Source of the DNA: Parendozoicomonas haliclonae
GTDB lineage: Bacteria > Pseudomonadota > Gammaproteobacteria > Pseudomonadales > Endozoicomonadaceae
Assembly: GCF_900174585.1 (NCBI RefSeq)
Contig: NZ_FWPT01000002.1
Coordinates: forward strand, 638,225 to 702,224
Reading direction: 5' to 3'
Length of the DNA stretch: 64,000 nucleotides
Shown here: in pieces, positions 26,378 through 36,133 of the stretch
How the letters are laid out: each line of letters begins with the position of its first letter
Position numbering within the stretch: position 1 is the first letter of the stretch
Notes under the pieces: model-generated
Seen by the model: only the letters and a program-made list of their open reading frames with translations
Database searches by the model: none
Told to the model about the DNA's origin: nothing
Made by a program: the position numbers and the translations under genes

Positions 26378-27727
26378 TTAAGCCCGACCGTCGTACATTC
26401 TGCCTTCGCGGCTCCAGAACTTGTCCGGTGCCTTTGAATCGAAGGTGTCACCAAAGCCAAACCAGATATCCATTTCCCGCATAAAGGTATGTACAGGCCC
26501 CGGCATAATGGAGTTCATCTTCTCAATCATACGGTGCTGCCAGAAGTCCGGCTTGTTGTAAGGGCAGGAAGTAATACAGGTCGCGCAGTCGGAACCACTT
26601 TCAATCCAGTATTCCCGGCACTTGCGGGCATCGGAGTACCACTTTTCAATACCAGGGTTGTGGAAATACTGGAAACCACCCTCTGGCGGCTCGAAGGATG
26701 GTTTCTCTGCCCGACTCAAAGCCTTGGAAGGACAGGCATCCGAGCAACGCTGGCAACGCTCACAGAAAGAACGAACACCGAATGTTTTTGCCTTGTCGTA
26801 CTCCACCAGATCAAGATCGGTATAGACCTTGGCCAGACGTACCCGTGGGCCGTACTTGTAAGTGACCAGCAGCCCCATACGGGAAGATTCACCCAGACCG
26901 GCAGCGATGGCATAAGGCACACTCAAGCCGAGATCATTACCGGATGCGACGGCGTTATAGCCAATCCCACGCAGGAACTCAGCGACCATACCGGCGGTAT
27001 GCTGCATACGGGCATAACCAACAGATGTAGCAGCACTGGACACTTGGGTCGGACCAGCTGAGAGACTTTCATAATCCATCTCAAAAGCCAGAACGATCAC
27101 AGTCTTTGGCTTGAAAGGAAAATCATCTTCCCAGGTCAGATTCTCACCGGTGATAAAGTCATGGTGTACGGCAAAGTCCCAGCGCCAGTCCTGCCTGGTG
27201 ATACCCACCATATCGGCACCGTAAAGACGGGCTGCCCGCTTGATCACATCCGATGCCTGCTGAGGGGATTCAAATGGATAAGGCTCGCCTTGTGGTTTGA
27301 AACCCCACCCGTATTCCCCCTGGTTCGGCTGGCAATACATGGAATAGCCAGTGTTGCGAATCTTTACGCTCCAGGGAGCGTAATTGAGAGACGTTTCAAA
27401 AGGTCTGAACCCCGGCTGTGTTCTATCGATTTCGACATAAGGTTCTTCAGCACCATATTTAGCCATATTACGATGGTAGGTCTGAATAAACTCGTTGAAC
27501 TCAGGGTTGAATTGCTTGTAGTCCGCGTTGACAGGATACGGAAAGTCATCGTGCTCAATCACAGGAAAGCTGGCGGATCCTGCTTCAACACCTGCAACCG
27601 GACTGGCTTCGCTGCCAGCCCCAAGCGCTTTTCCAGCAAGCAGTATAGAGCCACCTGCAACTCCAAATTTCAACAACCCCCGCCGGCTAAGGTTAGCCGT
27701 GGTTTGCTCCGCATTTTCCACAGACAT
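26378..27727 (-). CDS. Reductive-dehalogenase-like protein, Tat-exported, two [4Fe-4S] clusters
   Basis: A 449-residue RdhA-type protein. The Tat signal is SRRGLLKFGVAGGSILLAG (residues 14-32). A cobalamin-binding-like core (about residues 150-310) contains VGYARMQHTAGMVAEFLRGI and AIAAGLGESSRMGLLVTYK. The ferredoxin part has C322-E-R-C325-Q-R-C328-x3-C332-P and C370...C381-A-T-C384-I-T-S-C388-P. Length, Tat signal and cluster layout fit respiratory reductive dehalogenases, which remove halide from organohalides with cob(I)alamin. QueG (epoxyqueuosine reductase) is related but has no Tat signal and is shorter. Y238 may correspond to the catalytic Tyr of PceA (inference). The LuxR gene upstream is a possible regulator. 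Confidence 0.78.
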   Translation of the reverse strand: MSVENAEQTTANLSRRGLLKFGVAGGSILLAGKALGAGSEASPVAGVEAGSASFPVIEHDDFPYPVNADYKQFNPEFNEFIQTYHRNMAKYGAEEPYVEIDRTQPGFRPFETSLNYAPWSVKIRNTGYSMYCQPNQGEYGWGFKPQGEPYPFESPQQASDVIKRAARLYGADMVGITRQDWRWDFAVHHDFITGENLTWEDDFPFKPKTVIVLAFEMDYESLSAGPTQVSSAATSVGYARMQHTAGMVAEFLRGIGYNAVASGNDLGLSVPYAIAAGLGESSRMGLLVTYKYGPRVRLAKVYTDLDLVEYDKAKTFGVRSFCERCQRCSDACPSKALSRAEKPSFEPPEGGFQYFHNPGIEKWYSDARKCREYWIESGSDCATCITSCPYNKPDFWQHRMIEKMNSIMPGPVHTFMREMDIWFGFGDTFDSKAPDKFWSREGRMYDGRA

Positions 27728-27852
27728 GGTGTCACCAAGAATGATTTGTCGAATAACATGCGGCAGGATTGTGAGATAAAAAAAATGAAATGGAGACTGG
27801 GAAATTTCATAGCCTGTATTGACTAAAACAAGCCTAAATACATCTTGATGAC

Positions 27853-28656
27853 TTAGTTTGTAAGTATTCCGTAAAGATAAGCCTGGCTTATCAAATGCGT
27901 ACGATTCTTCGCATTAAGTTTTTGCCGCATGGTATTCAAGTGATACTCAACGCCCTTTTCAGAGAGCTCTACCTTATCGGCAATAACCTTTGTTGAGTAA
28001 CCTGCTGCCAGAAGTTTCATAATAACCAATGCATGGTCATGGATATGCAGAGAAGGACTCACTGGTACACTGAACAACTCGGAATGCAAGGCTTTCAGCT
28101 CAATACAAAGCTGACGCATCTCTCTGCAGAAGTGCTGCTTTCTCGTAGAGAACCAACGCTCAAGTTCTCTATTCCCCAACACACTATGGAAGGAAAAACG
28201 GAGCTGCCAGAAATCCTGCGGATTATGAGTTTCCACTCTCGTACCACCAGAGACAGGGACTACCAGGGTGGTTTTCAGACCATGCTGAACGTAGTTTTTA
28301 TGGGTACCTTTGGGGGCAGCACCGAAATTGTAAAGAAAGCTTTGCCGGGCATTGATATATTGTAAAAAATTCAAATCGTCAGCTGCAAAGCTCTTCATAT
28401 ATTCCGCATTAAAAGCATCAACCGTTTCCACATATTCGCTATGGGTAAAGTCAAAGCGTGGACCAGAGATAGTGTCATCCACGAAAAATGGCAGCAAATC
28501 ATCAGTGCTTGAACCAGCAGGCACAGATCGCAGATTCATCGAAACCAGTCCGGAACCATCAACACGGGAAAGAAATAAATCAAACAGTGATTCCAGCGGC
28601 TCTGGTTGTAGACAGGGGGCAACAAACGCCAACTCATTCGATGAAAACTGCGTCAC
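27853..28656 (-). CDS. LuxR-family transcriptional regulator
   Basis: A 267-residue protein with a C-terminal LuxR-type helix-turn-helix (about residues 205-262; AAGYSTKVIADKVELSEKGVEYHL then LNAKNRTHLISQAYLYGIL). The first 180 residues could be a divergent autoinducer-binding or other small-ligand domain; I see no clear family motif. No luxI-type synthase is nearby, so it would be a LuxR solo. It lies 125 bp upstream of, and on the same strand as, the reductive-dehalogenase-like operon, which makes it the likely regulator. Confidence 0.8.
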   Translation of the reverse strand: MTQFSSNELAFVAPCLQPEPLESLFDLFLSRVDGSGLVSMNLRSVPAGSSTDDLLPFFVDDTISGPRFDFTHSEYVETVDAFNAEYMKSFAADDLNFLQYINARQSFLYNFGAAPKGTHKNYVQHGLKTTLVVPVSGGTRVETHNPQDFWQLRFSFHSVLGNRELERWFSTRKQHFCREMRQLCIELKALHSELFSVPVSPSLHIHDHALVIMKLLAAGYSTKVIADKVELSEKGVEYHLNTMRQKLNAKNRTHLISQAYLYGILTN

Positions 28657-28828
28657 TCAAATACCTGATGCGCTTTTGCTTAAGAGGTGAAAACTAATGA
28701 AGATCTCAATCTTCCAGGGTTATGTTAAGCAGCGCTGAATAGAGCCATGTTGATACAGGTCAGAAGCGACTCTTTTTATCGATATGGAGAAATACGTAAA
28801 ATTATAATTTTCTTGTCTATAGCAAACG

Positions 28829-28857
28829 GCTGGCTTGATTCTCTAGCTCAAGCCAGC
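28829..28857 (-). terminator. Hairpin downstream of the REC-PAS kinase
   Basis: A 10-bp stem (GCTGGCTTGA / TCAAGCCAGC) with a 9-nt loop lies 12 bp beyond the kinase stop. There is only a short T-run afterwards. Confidence 0.5.
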
Positions 28858-28868
28858 AGGAGGGATGA

Positions 28869-30419
28869 TTAAAGCGCCGGCACAGTAAACCAGAAGATAG
28901 TGCCACCCTCAGGGTTACGCTCAAACTGCAGCGTTCCACCATGAGCCTGAATAATGGAGTAGCAGACCGACAAACCAATACCCATACCGTCTACTTTGGT
29001 GGTGTAGAACGGAGTAAACATCTTTTCATCGGCGTCTTCAGCCAGACCGTAGCCTCTGTCGATCACCCGCACCTGAACAAAGCGATCATCGAGCCTGCGG
29101 GTTTCTACTTTTACGCCAATGTCCCGGGTTGGCTGATTCTTCATCGCTTCCATGGCATTACGAATCAGGTTCAGCGCAACCTGCTGAATCTGTACAGGAT
29201 CGATGCGAACCTGAGGCAGATCATCAGCAAGGCTGAGATGAATCTCGACCTGATTATTGCGGGCATCCACTTCAGCAAGATTGACAATATCTTCGACGAC
29301 CCGGTTGATATCAACCGTTTCCAGATGATGATCAGGCTTGCGGACAAAACTGCGGATACGGGAAATAATACCGCCGGCACGCTGTGCCTGGGTGACGATC
29401 TTCTCCATGGCTTCATTCAGGAAAGCCTTGTCCAGAGGTTCACGATCTAGAGCACGGCGACAGACCTGGGCATAGTTGTTAATGGCTGTCAGGGGCTGGT
29501 TCACTTCATGGGCAAACCCCGATGCCATTTCCCCCATACTGCTCAAACGAGACATATGGGTCAGCTTGTCTTTCTGCTCCTGAATCTCCTTCAGCGCATG
29601 TTCCAGGTTTTCCTGCTGCTGCTTTTTCTCACTGATATCCCGAAAAACGATCACAGCCCCCGTTATTTCCCCTTCTACCAGAATCGGCGTACAGGAGATA
29701 TCGATAGGCACTATGACCGAATCTTTACGACAACCGCTCCAGTCATCTCGTGTCTGACTCAGGCCATATTTCAGCGTTGGCTCCAGAAGCGCTTTTTTCA
29801 GGGGGACCTGCGTACCATCCTCATCAATAAGTACGTGGTCATAAAGAAGCTTGCCAACCAGCTCCTCCTCGGTGCGACCTGATATGCGACAGGCGGCAGG
29901 GTTGGCAAAGACAATAACGCCATTGATATCAACTTCATAAATGCCCTCACGCATGGTTTCCAGAAGACGCTGGTTGGTCGCTTCCAGTTCACGGTTTCGG
30001 GCAGCCAATGCCTGTTCCAGCCGATAAATTTTCAGCTGGTTCTCAACCCGGGCGATGACTTCCTCAGCCTGAAACGGCTTGGCAATATAATCAACAGCAC
30101 CACTTTCCAGACCACGCACCTTGTCGTGGGTATCATCCAGTGCCGAGAGGAAGATAACGGCAATATCAGAGGTTGCCTGGTCGGCCTTCAGACGCTTGCA
30201 GACTTCATAACCATCAATCCCCGGCATCATGATATCCAGCAGCAACAGTGCCGGCTTCGCCTTATTGGCAATCCGCAGGGCATTCTCACCATCTTTGGCG
30301 ATCAGCAACTTATAACCCCGACCACTCAAGGTCTGTAACAGAACCTGCAGGTTGGTCGGGTTATCATCAACGAGTAGGATTTTTTCATCCTGCTCCATGC
30401 TTTTTATCTCTTCTGACAT
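28869..30419 (-). CDS. Sensor histidine kinase with N-terminal receiver and PAS domain
   Basis: A 516-residue cytoplasmic protein. The N-terminal response-regulator receiver (about residues 11-130) has D62 as phosphoacceptor (LLLLDIMMPGIDGYEVC). A coiled linker (130-150) precedes a PAS domain (about 150-265). The HisKA/HATPase_c part is of the FixL-type class, with H304 in GFAHEVNQPLTAI and N/G boxes in the C-terminal third (NLIRNAMEAM, MGIGLSVCYSII). No membrane segment or output domain is present. It may pass phosphate to a regulator elsewhere. It is 73 bp downstream of a large hybrid kinase on the same strand, which suggests a joint signalling unit. Confidence 0.88.
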   Translation of the reverse strand: MSEEIKSMEQDEKILLVDDNPTNLQVLLQTLSGRGYKLLIAKDGENALRIANKAKPALLLLDIMMPGIDGYEVCKRLKADQATSDIAVIFLSALDDTHDKVRGLESGAVDYIAKPFQAEEVIARVENQLKIYRLEQALAARNRELEATNQRLLETMREGIYEVDINGVIVFANPAACRISGRTEEELVGKLLYDHVLIDEDGTQVPLKKALLEPTLKYGLSQTRDDWSGCRKDSVIVPIDISCTPILVEGEITGAVIVFRDISEKKQQQENLEHALKEIQEQKDKLTHMSRLSSMGEMASGFAHEVNQPLTAINNYAQVCRRALDREPLDKAFLNEAMEKIVTQAQRAGGIISRIRSFVRKPDHHLETVDINRVVEDIVNLAEVDARNNQVEIHLSLADDLPQVRIDPVQIQQVALNLIRNAMEAMKNQPTRDIGVKVETRRLDDRFVQVRVIDRGYGLAEDADEKMFTPFYTTKVDGMGIGLSVCYSIIQAHGGTLQFERNPEGGTIFWFTVPAL

Positions 30420-30491
30420 GGTATGAGAGGCCTGATTTCATAAAAATACGTACCCGCATAAGTCCCCCCAGCGGGCATACAGTATAGGTCG

Positions 30492-33400
30492 CTAAACTTC
30501 AGCTGCCGGTTCTGAGCACTCCTCAGAGCCAGCCAATACTCTTAATTGCTCGATCAATTGCTCCAGCCCTTCAAAATCCAGACTGTCGCAACACTCGCGA
30601 ATCGAGTCCGCCCAATGGCGGGAGGCCTTTTCCTCTACCCCGGAACAATTCATCAACTCATCTGCAATGCTGGAGATCTCGCTGATATCACCAACATCAA
30701 CGACATCAGTCAGGCGATCAGCTAACAGTGTCGCCTGCTTTGCACTGAGCACCGTCACATCAGGCTGACTGCCCAACACCGGCTCGACGGCATTCTGCTC
30801 AATCCAGCACAGGTTCAAATGCCGACGAATCACCTTGAACAGCTCTTTGCTGCGGAATGGCTTGCCAATAAAGTCAGCAAAGCCCCAGCGCTTCATATCA
30901 TCAAACAGGGACGGGTAAACACCGGCCGAGATCGCAATCACCGGAACATCTTTATTATCATCATGTCGCTTCAACATCCGCGTCGCCCGAAAGCCACTCA
31001 TATCAGGCATTCGCAAATCCATGAACACCAGATCGACACGTTCACGGGCGCAAATCTCAACCGCCTTACGACCACTGTCCACAGAGATGGCCTTAAAGCC
31101 AGCACCCACAAGGAGTTGCACGAGGATATGACGGTTGGTTTCACTGTCATCAACAACCACAACCCGCACGTCCTGGCCATCTTCCAGGCACCCCGTACCG
31201 GTGAGTCTCTGCAGGTTGCCTGTGTCGTCTGATGACTCGATGACATCCAAAGGAATGCAGAACTGAAAATGACTGCCTTTACCCGGCTGGCTGGTTACCG
31301 AGATTTCACCGTCCATTGCTGCCGCTATCCGCTGACTGATCGCCAGCCCAAGCCCCGTCCCCCCCTCTCGACGACCACCGTCGCCTTGACGGAAAGGTGC
31401 AAAAATATACTCGATCTGATCCTGAGGGATTCCCATACCGGTATCGGTGACATCAAAACAGAGCCAGTTTTTATCCGCACTGACTTCAAGCCTTACCCAG
31501 CCTTCATCCGTGTACTTGATGGCATTGCCCAGAAGATTGATCAGAACCTGTCGCAGCTTGGTTTCATCACCTTTCACCATCACCGGAACATCCGGATGAA
31601 TCACCAGTTGCATAGGCAAGCCACGAATCTCAGCCCGCTGGTAGAGAATCTGTTCAACCGAATCCACCAGCACCGGTATGTTGACGGGCTTGTTATTCAG
31701 CTCCAGATTGCCGGATTCCGCTTTGGTAAGATCGAGAATATCGTTAATGAGTGTCAGCAAGTGCTGACCACAGGTTTGAATACCCTGAAGCTGGCTATGC
31801 TGCTCCGGCGCCAGTCCTCTCCGGGCCAGCAACAGCTGAGCGTAACCAAGAACACCATTCAAAGGTGTACGCAATTCATGGCTCATATTGGAAAGGAACT
31901 GGGTTTTGGCTTCGTTTGCAGCCTCAGCCTCATCCCGGGCCTCAGCAAGAGCAACAGCCGCAATCCTCTCCCGGGTTCGATCACGCAGCATACCTTCAAT
32001 GGCAGTGACCCGACCCTGATCATCAAACGCTGGTGACTCCAGCACTTCAAGTACACAAATCGAACCGTCTGCTCTGCGTACTTCAACCTCATAGCTGGGA
32101 TGAATCTTGCCGGAGGCTACCGAGAAAAAGACATTGCGGATCATATTCCGGTCAGCCTCGGTGTGGATATAGTTCGCGCTATTGCGCTTAAACTCCTTTA
32201 CCGAGTAACCCAGAATACGTTTTACCGAGTCCGTGACGTACACATAATCACCATCCAGACTCTGGGTATAGAAAATATACTCCTGCTGAAGGGACTCGAT
32301 CATTCGCCCGAAGCGGGCCTCACTGTTTTTCAGCGCACGCTCTGCCGCTCTGCGATCACTGATATCCCGCATAAAGATCGAGATCAGTACACCATCCGGC
32401 GTTTCTATCGGGCTCAGGGTCAGTTCGACCGGAACTTTGCTGCCATCACGGCGGCTCACATCCAGCTCCAGACCATTGCGGATATGAAACCCCTTACGTC
32501 TATCGGGGTTCATATGCAAAAACGGAAAGTCTTTTCTTTCGGTATCAGGGAACAGCTTGGCCAGTGGCTTGCCTATCAGGGCGTAACGCTGGTTATCCAC
32601 CAACATTTCTGCACGGGCATTAACCATAGTGATACAGCCACTTGTGTCGGTGATGACCATGGCATCAGGCGCAGATTCCAATAGCCCACGAAAACGAGCA
32701 GCATCACTGACGCGTCGGGTAATATTCCGCCCCATACCTTCAGCCCCGATAATCCGACCTTCAAAGTCGAAGATCGGCACCTTGACCACTTCCATGTAGC
32801 TGATGCGCCCATTACCGTCATGAAGCTCAACTTCATAAACCCCGGATGTAGCGCCATTCAGCACATCACCGGTGACTCGCTTGGCTTGAATATTATCCGG
32901 GGAGTCGGTGTAGTAGGTCGTGTAGTGAGAGCAAAAGTCCTCAACACTAATGCCTATACAGCTTTGAACGGAGGGGCTGGCATGGGTCACAATGCCATCA
33001 GCATTATGAGTGAAGTAAAAATAGTCAGGTGAAAGCGCTTGAACGATATGCTCAAACGATGCTGTTCGCATCTTCCATTCAAGTTCTTCCCGCTCTTTTA
33101 AGCGGCGGGTCATATCAGAGAATCGATCCGCCAGGTGGCTAATTTCATCATTGCCACGCAAATCGATTCGGGTATTCAGCTCACCCGCGGCAACTTTTTC
33201 CATGGCCCGGTCAAGCAGACGAAGCGGTCGCACTATACGCCCACCGGAGAACCAGGCCCCTATAAAGATCAACACCCAGGTAATAAACAGAGTGACCGCT
33301 TCAAACAGGATTTCCTGACCTACATAGTTGTAAACGGTTTCCTTGGAAATATTACCGACTAAAGTCCAACCCGTTTCCCCCAGCTTGGCGCGATAGAGCA

Positions 33401-34193
33401 CCTTCTCTCGCCCGGCGACATGAGCGGTCACGATAGACGTATCCCTCATATCCATATAAGCCATGGCGTCTTTCAGTTCCTGGGCCATCCAGTCTGAATA
33501 CAAGGCTTCATTGGAGTAGTACGGCGAATCCGTAAAAAAGATAGGCTGATTTTCTTTATTGAGCAGTACCAGCTGTGGCTGAATGCCGGAAGGAGCTTCC
33601 CAGGTGCGAGCCAGATCGTTGAGAGGGATAAAGGCTAAAGCAGCCCCATCGGTTTTACCCAGATCGTAACGAACTGCATAGATATAGCCCGTTCTTTGCT
33701 CATATTCGATAGTAGACGAATAAAGAGTGATCTGATGCGACCAACCACTCTCCTGCCCACTTTCCATAAACTGGTTGAGCCATGCCTCAAGCGCCCCTTG
33801 CCTGGACATAGTCAGCTGTTGCCAGCCTTCCTGGATACGGTCCTGAAAATGGACTTCCAGAGGCGCATCTGGCTTTCTGACCGCGACACCAAAGCCGACC
33901 GATAAGTTATCGAACGCTGACTGAACATCAGCGGTCATCAGATTATGCTCTTGCTGCAATGTCGACATAACCTGTAGCTGGAAAGCCACTCCGCGTGCCA
34001 GACGCTTATTGTCACTGAGCAGTCTGCCCAGCTGTTCGGCATTAATGGAGACCGTATTCATCAGGTGACTTTCCAGATAACGGGTCTCATTCCGAATATC
34101 GCGCATCAGCGAGGTGATGAAGATCAGGTTGTAAATCAACGTGACGGGGATAACCGCGAAGAGAACGATTTTTTGCCTTATCGATAGGGTCAC
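30492..34193 (-). CDS. Hybrid sensor histidine kinase (extracytoplasmic sensor, HAMP, three PAS, HisKA, HATPase, REC)
   Basis: A 1233-residue membrane kinase. TM1 is at residues 8-30, followed by an extracytoplasmic sensor of about 250 residues (Cache-like in layout). TM2 is near 290-310, followed by HAMP (PLRLLDRAMEKVAAGELNTRI). Three PAS modules start near 380, 505 and 630. HisKA has H772 (MSHELRTPLNGVLGYAQ), then HATPase_c (GTGLGLAISQRIA) and a receiver with D1059 (FMDLRMPDMSGF). The last 110 residues are helical but lack an obvious Hpt histidine. The start is GTG; a later start would lose TM1. The ligand is unknown. Confidence 0.9.
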   Translation of the reverse strand: MTLSIRQKIVLFAVIPVTLIYNLIFITSLMRDIRNETRYLESHLMNTVSINAEQLGRLLSDNKRLARGVAFQLQVMSTLQQEHNLMTADVQSAFDNLSVGFGVAVRKPDAPLEVHFQDRIQEGWQQLTMSRQGALEAWLNQFMESGQESGWSHQITLYSSTIEYEQRTGYIYAVRYDLGKTDGAALAFIPLNDLARTWEAPSGIQPQLVLLNKENQPIFFTDSPYYSNEALYSDWMAQELKDAMAYMDMRDTSIVTAHVAGREKVLYRAKLGETGWTLVGNISKETVYNYVGQEILFEAVTLFITWVLIFIGAWFSGGRIVRPLRLLDRAMEKVAAGELNTRIDLRGNDEISHLADRFSDMTRRLKEREELEWKMRTASFEHIVQALSPDYFYFTHNADGIVTHASPSVQSCIGISVEDFCSHYTTYYTDSPDNIQAKRVTGDVLNGATSGVYEVELHDGNGRISYMEVVKVPIFDFEGRIIGAEGMGRNITRRVSDAARFRGLLESAPDAMVITDTSGCITMVNARAEMLVDNQRYALIGKPLAKLFPDTERKDFPFLHMNPDRRKGFHIRNGLELDVSRRDGSKVPVELTLSPIETPDGVLISIFMRDISDRRAAERALKNSEARFGRMIESLQQEYIFYTQSLDGDYVYVTDSVKRILGYSVKEFKRNSANYIHTEADRNMIRNVFFSVASGKIHPSYEVEVRRADGSICVLEVLESPAFDDQGRVTAIEGMLRDRTRERIAAVALAEARDEAEAANEAKTQFLSNMSHELRTPLNGVLGYAQLLLARRGLAPEQHSQLQGIQTCGQHLLTLINDILDLTKAESGNLELNNKPVNIPVLVDSVEQILYQRAEIRGLPMQLVIHPDVPVMVKGDETKLRQVLINLLGNAIKYTDEGWVRLEVSADKNWLCFDVTDTGMGIPQDQIEYIFAPFRQGDGGRREGGTGLGLAISQRIAAAMDGEISVTSQPGKGSHFQFCIPLDVIESSDDTGNLQRLTGTGCLEDGQDVRVVVVDDSETNRHILVQLLVGAGFKAISVDSGRKAVEICARERVDLVFMDLRMPDMSGFRATRMLKRHDDNKDVPVIAISAGVYPSLFDDMKRWGFADFIGKPFRSKELFKVIRRHLNLCWIEQNAVEPVLGSQPDVTVLSAKQATLLADRLTDVVDVGDISEISSIADELMNCSGVEEKASRHWADSIRECCDSLDFEGLEQLIEQLRVLAGSEECSEPAAEV

Positions 34194-34383
34194 AGTAATA
34201 CTCAGGCGCCGTCTTTTTGTGGAGCGAAACGCAATAGGGGGTAATTCATATAAGTAGAGGCTGTTTTAAATTATCGAACCTGCCCGCCGGCACATATAGG
34301 TACTATCCACACAAAAGACTCAATGACCGGCTTTTGGTATGCTTTTATGTTCATACCCTCAATAGCCCTGCTGCGGAATACGG

Positions 34384-35268
34384 ATGGAAGTTCTTGTTAT
34401 TGGTGGCTCCGGCCAGATAGGCCGCGAACTGTGTCACCTGCTGGAAGAAGCAGGTATCAGCTTCATGGCACCTGATCGTGAAGAGTTTGATCTGGAGAAT
34501 CATAAGAACGTCAGCCGACAGATTAAAAAGTGGCACCCGGATATTGTTATCAACACCGCCGGCTACCGTGATGCCGGCCATGCCACTAACGAACCTTCCC
34601 GCTGCTTCAGCATCAATCGGGACGCTGTCTCCAATCTGGCCCGCGCCTGTGCCCTGCAGAACTCAGCCCTGATTCAGATCTCCTCCTGGCGGGTGTTCGA
34701 CGGGAAAAAGAAAGAAGCCTATTCCGAAAAAGACACCCCGAATCCTGAGAGTGTCCTTGGTAATGCCTTCTGGCAGGGTGAGCAGCAGATTCACCAGCAC
34801 TGCCCAAAACATATTATTCTGCGTCTGTCGTGGATTATCAGTGAGAAGGGGCATAACCGGGTGACCCGACTGCTGAAGAGTTTTGAGGAAGAGAAACTGG
34901 CCGGCACCTGCCCAAACCATAAAGGCTGTCCGACCACAGCAATTGATGTGGCCCGTGTGCTGTTAGGAATCACTCAACAGATCAGTTGCGGGATTGATGT
35001 CTGGGGCACGTATCACTACAACGCATCAGAAACGATTGATGAGTACTCACTGGCAGAGATTGTGCTGGCAGAAGCCTCACAGTACCGGGATATCCAGATC
35101 GAAACCCTTCCCGTGGATGAAAAAGAAGATCAGCTGGTGATTAACGCCAGTCTGGATGGAACCAAGCTCAAGCATACCTTCGGTATTAAACCACGTCCGT
35201 GGCGCAGTGCTCTGGCACAGCTGGTCCGAAATTATTATCAGAAGGACGAGCAAGAAGAAGCGGTATAA
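34384..35268 (+). CDS. RmlD-like NAD(P)-dependent sugar-nucleotide reductase homologue, catalytic motif altered
   Basis: A 294-residue extended SDR of the dTDP-4-dehydrorhamnose reductase family. The Rossmann motif GGSGQIG (residues 7-13) and INTAGYRDA are intact, and ISSWRVFDG replaces the usual IST-D-Y-VFDG. The family catalytic segment normally reads like VYGxxKxxGE; here residues 124-133 are VLGNAFWQGE, so the Tyr is L125 and the Lys is F129. Both catalytic residues are therefore missing, while the surrounding positions align without gaps. The protein may bind a nucleotide without the usual reduction, or have another role. No other rml genes are nearby. It is followed by a strong terminator. 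Confidence 0.8.
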   Translation: MEVLVIGGSGQIGRELCHLLEEAGISFMAPDREEFDLENHKNVSRQIKKWHPDIVINTAGYRDAGHATNEPSRCFSINRDAVSNLARACALQNSALIQISSWRVFDGKKKEAYSEKDTPNPESVLGNAFWQGEQQIHQHCPKHIILRLSWIISEKGHNRVTRLLKSFEEEKLAGTCPNHKGCPTTAIDVARVLLGITQQISCGIDVWGTYHYNASETIDEYSLAEIVLAEASQYRDIQIETLPVDEKEDQLVINASLDGTKLKHTFGIKPRPWRSALAQLVRNYYQKDEQEEAV

Positions 35269-35280
35269 AGCGGATAACAG

Positions 35281-35313
35281 AAAAGGCCATCACTTCAACA
35301 GTGATGGCCTTTT
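35281..35313. terminator. Bidirectional terminator between rmlD-like gene and ompW
   Basis: A perfect 13-bp stem (AAAAGGCCATCAC / GTGATGGCCTTTT) with loop TTCAACA, A-tract on one side and T-tract on the other, lies between convergent genes. Confidence 0.92.
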
Positions 35314-35349
35314 GCCTGCCGAGGCAATGATTAGATCTTCAACAAGTGA

Positions 35350-36042
35350 TTAGAACTTGTAGTTCAGACCAACCATGTAAACCATTGGGTCCAGCTCGAC
35401 ATCAACCTTGTACTTGGTTGCACCATCAGGGCTTTTGAAAGTCGCTTCGGTATCAATATCAATCCACCATACCGCAGCATTGACACCCAGGTTATCAGTC
35501 AGAGCATAATCAAAGCCTGCCTGCAGAGCCAGACCCCAGGAATCATCCAGATTCAGGCTCTTGAAGCTGCCTTTATGGTTGCTCTTGAAATCTTCACTAA
35601 AGAAAGTGGTGTAGTTAATACCAGCGCCAACATAAGGCTGGAATGCATCACCGGATGCCATTGGGTAATACTGCAGAGTCAGCGTTGGTGGCAGGTGTTT
35701 TACATCAGCCAGCTTGCCCAGAGAGGCCAGGCCACCCTTGGTTTTGATGGTATGGCTGAAAGGCGTAGCGGCCAGCAGCTCAACACCCCAGTTACTATCA
35801 AGCATATAAGTGAAGGACAGACCCAGCTGGGTGTTGCTGTCTACATCAACAGTTGTTGGGTTTGCAGGGTTAACAACCGCACCATTCGCCTTCAGGTTTC
35901 CGCTATCAACATCCGGAGCAACAGTGGCGGCACCGGTACGGATTATCAGATCGCCAGCATCATAAGCAGCAACAGTGCCGGAGAAAGTGAGAGCGGCAGA
36001 TACAGCTACAGCAAGGCCGGAGAGCTTGATAATATTTTTCAT
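35350..36042 (-). CDS. ompW: OmpW-family outer membrane protein (copy 1)
   Basis: A 230-residue eight-stranded barrel. It has a signal peptide (about 26 residues ending in GTVAA), then DLIIRTGAATVAPDVDSGNL, LGLSFTYMLDSNWGVELLAATPF, the HLPPTLTLQYY motif and PYVGAGINYTTFF, with a C-terminal aromatic (LNYKF). OmpW forms a small hydrophobic channel and is often controlled by oxygen or iron. A paralogue of the same size lies 517 bp upstream on the same strand. Confidence 0.92.
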   Translation of the reverse strand: MKNIIKLSGLAVAVSAALTFSGTVAAYDAGDLIIRTGAATVAPDVDSGNLKANGAVVNPANPTTVDVDSNTQLGLSFTYMLDSNWGVELLAATPFSHTIKTKGGLASLGKLADVKHLPPTLTLQYYPMASGDAFQPYVGAGINYTTFFSEDFKSNHKGSFKSLNLDDSWGLALQAGFDYALTDNLGVNAAVWWIDIDTEATFKSPDGATKYKVDVELDPMVYMVGLNYKF

Positions 36043-36133
36043 AATTATGCGTCTTCTGTGTGTTTGATTATTTGTGTTGTGTGTTGGTTTTATTTATTAA
36101 TTTTGAAAGTGCATGGCTTTGAAAGTGCCCGGA

